Below are positions 59,101 to 64,000 of a DNA stretch of 64,000 bases, piece by piece; position 1 is the stretch's first letter, and every line of letters starts with the position of its first letter. Source of the DNA: a virus. The notes under the pieces were generated by a model, which saw only the letters and a program-made list of their open reading frames with translations, did no database searches and was not told where the DNA came from. The translations under genes were made by a program, and so were the position numbers. Location of the stretch: positions 1 through 64,000 of the IMG/VR virus record IMGVR_UViG_3300023096_000001, one strand, 5' to 3'.

Positions 59101-60320
59101 TGTGGGACCGTTTTGCAGGAGGATCTATTGTCGAGGCTACCGGTAAAGGTTTAAAGGTGGGCAGTATTGACACACAAGAAGCTGATTATATCAGGGATTT
59201 GTTAGGAGATAATATTACGGATGCTACCGCAAAAGAAGAACACAAAAGAAATTGGGCTACGGTCATTCAGCGTGTGGTGTATGGTCAGAGCCAATATACT
59301 GAATCTGCTGATTTGGGACAGTTACGGTTTACGCGTGCCGGTCTTGCGAAGACAAAGCAGCTATGGAATTATTCAGACGCCATGTTCGAAGAATATGGTA
59401 TGGCAAACATTCGTAGGCTAGACCGTGCCGTTATTTTGGGTTACATGGTAGCTGCGAAAAGACAGGTCGCTGACGAGGTAGCTGCCGGAAAGGTAAAGCC
59501 AGAAGATGCAGATGCAAGAGCGGCTGAACTTACGACAGAGACTTTATACCTGACCAACCAAATGAGTGACCCTTCGGACTTAACCATGCTTCAGCGGAAC
59601 CCTACTTTTGCAAACCGGATTATAGGCATGTATAGTGGACAGACGCAAAAGCTATGGAATCAGATGGCGGGTGCTGCGATAGATTATTTTAAGTATGCTG
59701 ACACAGCGACTCCCGAGGAGAAAGCGCTACTTCAGAATCGGTTGATCGGATCTTTAGCTTCGAACTTGCTTGTGAATACGATGTGGATGGCGACAGCCAA
59801 CTTAGGGGCATCTGTGTTAAGAGGATGGCTTTCTGGTGCCGATGACAAAGAAGATGGCTATTACCAAGATAAATTCAAATGGGATGTTGCTCGGTATATG
59901 ACCGGCATTGCGCCAGGGTGGTGGTCTCAGGTTGCCAGCTTTGTAATTTCTGACATTGACAATGAGAAGTGGAAGGATGAAATCTTTGACGTGCCAGGTT
60001 CTGATGCGGTTTCTCAGGCATGGGAGCTCACCAAAGCAACATATGGTTTGACGGCTAGTGTTTTTGTTGACAAGACTGAGAAAGAGAAAACAAAGCTTTT
60101 AAATGATTTTACTTATAACTTCTCAAAGATATTTGGCGTGTTAAGTGGTGTGCCTAAAACATGGATTGATCCGGTAGCAAAGCGCTTAAAGGAGACGACC
60201 AAAGCACCAAAAGGCATTAAAGAAGATGATATTCAAATCGATGGCGAAACAGCAGTTGATCCAACTATTTTAGAGCCTTCTGGCGAAGAAGAGGCTCCAG
60301 AATATTTATATGATAATTAA
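53169..60320 (+). CDS. Giant polyvalent/ejected protein with metallopeptidase-like domain, 2,383 aa
   Basis: One of the largest phage proteins expected here. The N-terminal ~800 residues are helical and Gln/Ala/Glu-rich; about 930-1050 is a Pro/Thr/Glu-rich spacer. Around 1175 an HEFGHIW motif (HExxH, with H1175, E1176 and H1179) and nearby acidic residues suggest a zinc metallopeptidase like those in phage polyvalent proteins. The last ~1,100 residues are mostly helical with hydrophobic stretches near 2190-2240. Such proteins are ejected with DNA and act on the host. Domain boundaries are approximate. Confidence 0.75.
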   Translation: MGKQQNSSIKPLDYFADIKSVVVPDQFRQVLSQSGRDPDVWQAELNTRIKQGGETKFDAINRAFSAFDQVGQTNKYTSLLQQAAKDKETRRAETESRRAGREERSLNTASTSEVPEIDVKEAVKETITPNPTERVSASTAFFGSLYNSLAGLVEGTVNSLSDADNFVQLSKGNPVPMIIENAQNKKAIKDNFNKIKVDLDEQTKKSPFNFSTNKVGNLEVDFSEADDPKRWLASLGSGVGSLVSILAPNKKASFLMSFMQQYTGNQDDALEAGLVGPQAVLYTTGTSLVQSALELVGDQGILKALKGDAGKEVIKQVVKDKAGRAITDLAEKGITKDIFNDVVERTFKESVSDLANKNLVDSYKKIAGNLWGKFKKGAAPEAVTEFLQEWTTYGAQRGYNALMADEKTTPGQGEFQTDAFKTLGDASFGALLGGFLGGSIGSFAPNSKELHETLGAFVSSDIKTQLAANPNLSLEDLKGNARVKGLLDVATQNGQFNDANGQLDQAKLEQVAKKADLLYDTFYEFKDLPNLSGEDRLSMFNITDTRNRLQETQTQFAAGVQQVNEIEAQVQQARAEGNLLAATKLEATRATVEQQLGEKNPETGEYLAAEELTQQAQKTESIFNQAIPEITNADPGRKALGRSFLNSNLFPDDNFTPDSETILSDGSLVVRDDNSTAIRLVNTVPVQPESDITSQLDKGTYKPITRFTKEYVPINNYQAYAEAANNIASDNTQRATDAAKSPYDYRQDATDLIGVASQAAATLSANPSVYDAVSDRVTKAYEFYTQIAEKDAKSTTPSVPALTEEEFQNAVGFLPAVNGVRVDPFEQTILAKQAELNIPADVASLYTPSNDAIDTILDIEEGNTNVPIKTVEKSIKELTSLRKLWQNKRKSSRREYTLPQIDEVVGAIENDLNTLANEISYQQAPELRPERIAAPEPATPAEPVAPTEAEIEQAQTQEPVAEDPVQENTTEPQAQQPITEPANENPVSEGTRRNTRKPRSVKQQYVAEAELARALESTQDSAEPVRPEPGLPEQSTEETIPSEETEQSLADLAGQLDSLSEEIGSADGQIQEVNRRLNDVLDETAGDVSGSEPDTQTEAAPVRERVSNPTTVQNVLTQITKAFPNVDVVVPANLQEFMQEAGLPIDANAPTGFIRSGQVFLNPQTIQNDPNTPIHEFGHIWSLWAKTNNPELYNKGMSLIQNSSYLRNIKRDRNYKGLSEEAQIDEALAKAIGDKGAQFVGANRKADFKKWLNQVFKNIQSYYNSIKSIAGLTPEQMADLAVDEFAANVAEDLLSGNEISGIDSAAVNAIMNPVSETAIETTTEPAPVEEASAPQEDTVVESEKAMAWDMPVLFTSKVVSPEVGRNVSFDQAGTPTRGVIEGEDGEFYKVRGTRSGKLYTVPKSEVSDAVLFSFGMSGSGEQLGTQQELKNDATADLRSAGVYGVLDKKLTTAQKNLIDKTAKKFGWKYLGAQEVGGVKVDDRWERDISKDMDSFFLADGKMAFIPLKGKEGAPGRVAEGVKQTETWLEKLRSTANPAYKTALWLVDSSFDRLNNIETFVKAMDGQERLYKQLISDVKRMGSQNRNYAFNILGRQYEDFRRQLGKYAVHKGSSTLESVEKVPVELVQWDRNLGKSVKRNVSLPASVVMNIVASHQSQRAMGEAYTKKKAKDSMGVEYDEDHTSLVIDSYYDTNPDDINLFWKDKGGVADVHKGVHFKRDVMLEANAKGELEVVQDGRQYGLFTQSEMDRMEDYVMNSGPADLREGYQKVKAAFNDAQVRELIRKENDEAINPADPFVLVPDYSPLQSVNSVSAQDKVNSFSPNLEDAKQLNERTSRPEAIYAEDILDSFDYYKESVGHILGSTRLVHNLKNLQQAISTDYEGPLKGRIDGILSDTIKNLQSYRQSQFETSRKEKALRPLLLLMGKYTGNIFRSNLGISTKQIGTWFSAMGLGYIDNKYMFGNLEIWGAMAKMSFGGSLWDRFAGGSIVEATGKGLKVGSIDTQEADYIRDLLGDNITDATAKEEHKRNWATVIQRVVYGQSQYTESADLGQLRFTRAGLAKTKQLWNYSDAMFEEYGMANIRRLDRAVILGYMVAAKRQVADEVAAGKVKPEDADARAAELTTETLYLTNQMSDPSDLTMLQRNPTFANRIIGMYSGQTQKLWNQMAGAAIDYFKYADTATPEEKALLQNRLIGSLASNLLVNTMWMATANLGASVLRGWLSGADDKEDGYYQDKFKWDVARYMTGIAPGWWSQVASFVISDIDNEKWKDEIFDVPGSDAVSQAWELTKATYGLTASVFVDKTEKEKTKLLNDFTYNFSKIFGVLSGVPKTWIDPVAKRLKETTKAPKGIKEDDIQIDGETAVDPTILEPSGEEEAPEYLYDN

Positions 60321-60335
60321 GATTCCCGAACCCCC

Positions 60336-60812
60336 ATGCAAATAATCATTGACAATCTTTACATCGGCAATCAGTACGACTTTCTCCCGGAAGGATGGGC
60401 TGTTGTAAACTGTGGGAAGTCACCTTGGCATCAGCAAGCCGTAGGCTATACGAAAAGTCTTGATAGCGCTCATCGGAACTATTTAATCCATGAGACAGAA
60501 GACGCGCTCAGTTTAAACCTTGTAGATGCTCCTTTCGAGTTTAAGCCACAATACACCGATCCTATCTTCAAGAAAGCATTTGAGTTTATCAATGCAAATA
60601 GAAAATCCCGACCGGTGTTGGTGCGCTGTAACCAAGGTTTATCAAGGTCTCCTTCGATTGTGCTGGCTTACCTTGGAAAGATGCTTCTGACAGCAGGTGA
60701 TTATTATGAAGAGGCGCGCGAAGAGTTTAAAGACCTTTACCCAGACTATGCGCCAGGTAAAGGTGTAGAGGCATATTTGAAGAACGGTTGGGATAGGATT
60801 ATTAAGTTGTAA
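60336..60812 (+). CDS. Dual-specificity protein phosphatase-like protein, 158 aa
   Basis: It carries the CX5R active-site loop: VLVRCNQGLSRSPSIVLAY with Cys98 and Arg104, and a DNLYIGN start typical of phage DSPs. The usual histidine before the catalytic Cys is arginine here (RC). It acts on phosphorylated protein or similar substrates. It lies directly behind the giant protein and may be a late host-modifying enzyme; whether it is packaged is unknown. Confidence 0.85.
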   Translation: MQIIIDNLYIGNQYDFLPEGWAVVNCGKSPWHQQAVGYTKSLDSAHRNYLIHETEDALSLNLVDAPFEFKPQYTDPIFKKAFEFINANRKSRPVLVRCNQGLSRSPSIVLAYLGKMLLTAGDYYEEAREEFKDLYPDYAPGKGVEAYLKNGWDRIIKL

Positions 60813-60984
60813 TAAATTCATGATTTATTTTGCCTATTCTTACTATTTTAGGAGCTACAGCTACTTCTATATTTGAATCTACTTTAACTCCGTCGAATTT
60901 GACAGCTCCCATAGCAATTAGTCTTCTAGCTTCTCCCTTAAACTGAACTGCTTTACTTCCTACAATAATGTCAACTGCTTCCAT
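60802..60984 (-). CDS. S4-like RNA-binding protein, 60 aa
   Basis: EARRLIAMGAVKFDGVKVDS and VAPKIVRIGKINHEF follow the S4 domain pattern (ARRLI..GAV..dG.kv ... v..GK). The length equals a single S4 module. It lies on the minus strand inside the late plus module and overlaps the phosphatase gene tail-to-tail by 11 nt. May bind phage or host RNA. Confidence 0.75.
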   Translation of the reverse strand: MEAVDIIVGSKAVQFKGEARRLIAMGAVKFDGVKVDSNIEVAVAPKIVRIGKINHEFITT

Positions 60985-61008
60985 ATTATTTATTTATAAA
61001 AAGTTAAA

Positions 61009-61530
61009 TTATACAAATTCCAAACGTTCATCCAGCAATCCCTCTTCAGAGGCAATCCTCTGAGCGATCTTCCCAATTGAGAATAAATGTTTCTGGTTTT
61101 CTAAGTCTTCAGCATTCTTAGGCATGAGAGCGCCCATATAAGCCGGCTTGTGATTAATGGCTGCTACATGGCTATACCAATGATAGTTTGCTTTCATGGT
61201 ACCATTCGCCACGTGCATAATGTTCACCATAATACTTGTATGCCATTTCCTGGCATGGGACACTCTTTTGATGTGATCCGGTATGGCATTGTAGTCTCCG
61301 TACTGCCCCATTCTAACACGGTGGAAGTCTGTAAACTTAATGTCGAAGTATTCGATTACCGCCAGCTCAATGATTTGCGTAGCGCTCTTCATATCGCCGT
61401 TTTTAGATATTAAACTGTAAAATAATTCTTCGATGGTGTTTTCGATACCATGTATTCTTTCTTCGGCATGCGATAATCTTGTGATCAAATGGTTGACCAA
61501 TTGAATCAATCCATCTTCGGTTTTCGACAT
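61009..61530 (-). CDS. Hypothetical protein, 173 aa
   Basis: ATG at 61530 (MSKTEDGLIQLVNHLITRLS); a TTG at 61536 is weaker. An N-terminal coiled coil and a second half with HKPAYMGALMP. The histidine-rich middle (KWHTSIMVNIMHVANG) is unusual. No family recognised. With the S4-like gene it forms a two-gene minus-strand island. Confidence 0.66.
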   Translation of the reverse strand: MSKTEDGLIQLVNHLITRLSHAEERIHGIENTIEELFYSLISKNGDMKSATQIIELAVIEYFDIKFTDFHRVRMGQYGDYNAIPDHIKRVSHARKWHTSIMVNIMHVANGTMKANYHWYSHVAAINHKPAYMGALMPKNAEDLENQKHLFSIGKIAQRIASEEGLLDERLEFV

Positions 61531-61621
61531 AAACAATATATTTTATTTTCTGCCCGAAATATACTAAAAATATCCGTCGCAAAAAAGGACTTGTAAGTCG
61601 AAATCTATATTGCGCTCTATC

Positions 61622-61629
61622 TAAATTTG
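61622..61629 (+). promoter_or_regulatory. -7 element before scaffold/capsid genes
   Basis: TAAATTTG 28 nt before the ATG at 61658. No TTG at ideal spacing. A capsid-gene promoter would make sense after the minus-strand island interrupts the late transcript. Confidence 0.55.
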
Positions 61630-61657
61630 AATCCAGAACCACAAAACAAAATATACA

Positions 61658-62593
61658 ATGGCGGATTCACTTGCATTAGATGCTTTCGAAAAGTTTAACC
61701 AGGAGATGGGATTCTCTGACAAGGATGATTCCTCGTTTGCGGGGTCTCCTATTGGATTTGACGATCAAATTGTAAAAGAACTCGAAAACCGCGTAAAAAG
61801 TACAATCCCTAAAGGAGTAGATACGCAGCGCAATGATGCGGACGCAGCCGATCCTGAAAACTTTATTCCTGAGTATTGGAAAGGTCATGAGGATTTAATT
61901 ACAAAAGGATTTGAGATCGAAGAGGATAAGACCAATTATTCTCAGCTGGCGATGCAGAAGTTTGGATCAGAGTATTCTCATTTAAACTCTCCAGAGCAGG
62001 TTTACGACGAATCTTTCCGTCAGACAGAAGGCGGCAATTATTTGAGTCAAAATCCTCGCTTCAGAGAGGCGCAAAAAGTATTGCAAGGCGGTGTTACCGA
62101 TGCGGATTTAGTGCGCCAAGTGCTTCGCGAAAAGATGGATGCGGACCCGATCACGTTCTCTCGCAGAATGTTTGACGAACGTATTTCGGAGCTATTTGAT
62201 GAAGATGGCTTAAATGAAGATGGCAAACGCATGGCAAATGCTTTCAAAGGGCATTATAAAAATGAATATGACAGAATCCTTCAGGAAGCCACCACTCATG
62301 CGGATAGTGCGCTTCAAAAGGAAAAAGAATACAGAAATGTCTTAACCGAGTCTTTGGAAAAGTTTAGCCCGTTCGGGGTGGAGCTTCCTGAGGATGCTAA
62401 GAACTACCTTAAGCAACTCGTTAAAAAAAATATGGTTAATCCTTCTCAGCCGAAGACTCCAGAGGAACGCGCTGAACGTGCTATTAACGAAGCGATTTTC
62501 TCGGATAAAAAGCTCTTGGCAACTTTGCTTCGGGCAGTAGATAAAAGAGGTGTTGAAGTTGGTAAAACCCAAAAATTTAAAAGTAAATACTAA
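61658..62593 (+). CDS. Scaffold-like protein, 311 aa
   Basis: Acidic, helical protein with little hydrophobic core (DAFEKFNQEMGFSDKDDSSF ... DRILQEATTHADSALQKEKE), ending in a basic helix and RGVEVGKTQKFKSKY. Acidic helical proteins of 200-350 aa next to the capsid gene are typical scaffolds, which guide procapsid assembly and leave before DNA packaging. It precedes the major capsid gene by 6 nt. Inferred from position and composition. Confidence 0.74.
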   Translation: MADSLALDAFEKFNQEMGFSDKDDSSFAGSPIGFDDQIVKELENRVKSTIPKGVDTQRNDADAADPENFIPEYWKGHEDLITKGFEIEEDKTNYSQLAMQKFGSEYSHLNSPEQVYDESFRQTEGGNYLSQNPRFREAQKVLQGGVTDADLVRQVLREKMDADPITFSRRMFDERISELFDEDGLNEDGKRMANAFKGHYKNEYDRILQEATTHADSALQKEKEYRNVLTESLEKFSPFGVELPEDAKNYLKQLVKKNMVNPSQPKTPEERAERAINEAIFSDKKLLATLLRAVDKRGVEVGKTQKFKSKY

Positions 62594-62599
62594 AACGCA

Positions 62600-64000
62600 A
62601 TGGCAGACAAACTTAGAATAAGCGCTGGCTTCGGTAGCCGAAAAAGAGTAGCTGGAGATATCGCGCTTCGTGATGACTTGTTAGCTAAATACCCTGAGCA
62701 GTTTATCACTCAGATTATAAGTCGCATGAATCCGCGCTCACCTTGGTTGGTGTTTGGCAATCTTTTCGGGGAGGGCCAGGATATGTATACTAAGGATAAA
62801 GGTTTCGAAGTTGAAACTTCTACCATTGGAGCAGAATTTATCAGAATCGTTGAGGAAACGAAATATCGTCAGGTTTCACGTGTCGTGGATAACTCGCAAG
62901 TGCCAGATGTACTTACAGCGGGTGTGCCTTTTGACCTATCTCTTGACTTTGGCATCCTTGACGAAGACGAACAGGTTAAGCTTCGTGATGCCCGTACCAT
63001 GCTTCGTGTTGTGTCACGCCGTATCAATAATCATGGGCACCTTGATGTTACGTTTGTATTGTCAGGTCAGGTAGGTGACACTGCGCCAGGAAGTCTTCTT
63101 CGTGTAGGCAGTCCTGTTCATTGGGGCTTTGGTAACACAAAAGGAGAAGGGTCTTCTCTTCCAAACAGCTTGCCGCTTGGTGCTTACAAAAAGAATACAT
63201 TTGTAAACCCAACCATGATTACGCGTTATGGATGGCAAGAGACAGGTTCTTATATCTCTGATGAAGTGGCAATGTTCGGTATCGAAAATGCCATGGACGG
63301 GTCTAAATCAATGATCAGAACTTCTCTTCCAAAAGAGGCGCTTGAATCATTCTTGACAAGTTTGGATGGTCAAATCATGGACTCTGTTTCCAACTTCGAT
63401 CCAGAGACACTTGAAATTAACGGGTACAAAGGAAACTCTCCTTATCCAGACCGTCCTTCATACGCTGGTGTTCGTCAACAACTTGACCAAGCACACTTTC
63501 AGTATTTCCATCCTGTTAAAGCATCACTACCTTCTAATCTAAATCGGATTGAAAGTATTATGCAACAAATCCGTCAGGTATTCCCTAATTCGGATGTGTT
63601 GGTTGTAGGAGAAGGTGCCGGTATTAAGTGGGTGAAACAAGCAATTCGTTTTGCTCAGTCTACTTCAGGTGTAACCTTGTTCAGAAATGTGCCGGCTGAT
63701 GGTAAAGTCGATATTGGCTTTGCGATTAACCGCTACATCACAGATGAAGGTAATCTGTATATGTATGATATGACAGATGCTTACCAGCCGAGCGGAGATT
63801 ACGACACCTTCACATATGCGGGAATTACAAGCAGCGATCGTAGCCGTGAGCTATATTTCATCCCTGTGAAAACCTCAGCCGATGGTAGACGATTGAAGTC
63901 ATTTAAATTGTACACCAAGTCGGGCGTTGGACCAAATGGCAACCGAGTAAACCGTGGCTTTGTTTATAACAAGATTCGTGGAAATACCGGCGAACTTGAT
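62600..64000 (+). CDS. Major capsid protein candidate (3' end outside window)
   Basis: Open from the ATG at 62600 to the window edge (467 codons). Mixed alpha/beta with many prolines and aromatic residues: LVFGNLFGEGQDMY, VLSGQVGDTAPGSLLRVGSP, VSRRINNHGHLDVTFV. A scaffold-like gene directly upstream, high expression position and size near 470-500 aa support a HK97-type capsid subunit. No sequence motif alone proves it; position and size carry the call. Confidence 0.75.
   Translation, partial: MADKLRISAGFGSRKRVAGDIALRDDLLAKYPEQFITQIISRMNPRSPWLVFGNLFGEGQDMYTKDKGFEVETSTIGAEFIRIVEETKYRQVSRVVDNSQVPDVLTAGVPFDLSLDFGILDEDEQVKLRDARTMLRVVSRRINNHGHLDVTFVLSGQVGDTAPGSLLRVGSPVHWGFGNTKGEGSSLPNSLPLGAYKKNTFVNPTMITRYGWQETGSYISDEVAMFGIENAMDGSKSMIRTSLPKEALESFLTSLDGQIMDSVSNFDPETLEINGYKGNSPYPDRPSYAGVRQQLDQAHFQYFHPVKASLPSNLNRIESIMQQIRQVFPNSDVLVVGEGAGIKWVKQAIRFAQSTSGVTLFRNVPADGKVDIGFAINRYITDEGNLYMYDMTDAYQPSGDYDTFTYAGITSSDRSRELYFIPVKTSADGRRLKSFKLYTKSGVGPNGNRVNRGFVYNKIRGNTGELD

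Noticed and set aside
1-64000. tRNA genes and CRISPR arrays
   Set aside because: No T-arm GTTCRA pattern in a cloverleaf context and no regularly spaced repeats with unique spacers were found by eye.

Overview
The window is part of a tailed-phage genome whose host is most likely a member of the Bacteroidota. Three things point there. The promoters I can find match the Bacteroidota pattern (TTG, 19-21 nt, TAnnTTTG). Starts are AT-rich with little Shine-Dalgarno signal. Several gene families (DUF4494-, DUF3850- and DUF3820-like, and small conserved phage proteins) are typical of Bacteroidota phages. The structural genes look like a podovirus with a large ejected-protein complement and loosely recall crAss-like phages. 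That last link is inference from composition and protein style. No rRNA, tRNA, integrase or CRISPR array was seen.

Positions 1-27,459 are almost entirely minus-strand early and replication genes in dense runs, often with 4-nt ATGA start/stop overlaps. From the right end leftward they include small exported and membrane proteins, a C5-methyltransferase-like protein, an ArdA antirestriction protein, a secreted repeat protein, a lipoprotein, a run of overlapping membrane peptides, a two-HTH DNA-binding protein under an unusual structured leader, a KilAC antirepressor preceded by an excisionase-like HTH protein, an SSB with an acidic tail, two HNH-type proteins, an HU-like protein, a DnaN-like sliding clamp, a helicase-loader-like protein and a T7 gp4-like primase-helicase cut by the left edge.

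Positions 27,460-29,409 form a control region. A RepL-like winged-helix gene (27,888-28,352) and a second one (29,410-29,919) flank about 1 kb without convincing genes. This gap and the upstream region are filled with a degenerate repeat around GAAAAGGGTT in both orientations, resembling an iteron-type origin or a control region. A short plus-strand operon of small genes follows (29,410-32,459). A second minus-strand block of small genes (32,533-39,181) then ends the early half; it contains a 7-helix membrane protein.

Positions 39,182-39,809 are a second control region. They hold a predicted minus-strand small RNA with its own promoter and terminator and a 9-bp complementarity between its two hairpin loops. 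From 39,810 the late plus-strand module runs: portal, small head/neck proteins, a gp4-like connector, a 1,376-aa tail-hub candidate, three probable ejected proteins (792, 529 and 2,383 aa; one with a peptidoglycan-binding-like motif, one with an HExxH metallopeptidase-like motif), a dual-specificity phosphatase, two minus-strand genes (one S4-like), a scaffold candidate and a major capsid candidate that runs off the right edge.

The most unusual items are the interleaved inverted repeats that could form a pseudoknot over a start codon (18,545-18,692), the kissing-loop small RNA (39,607-39,709), the GAAAAGGG repeat field between two Rep-like genes, hairpin/T-run elements in front of replication genes, and two protein-like frames that follow in-frame TAA codons and lack ordinary starts.
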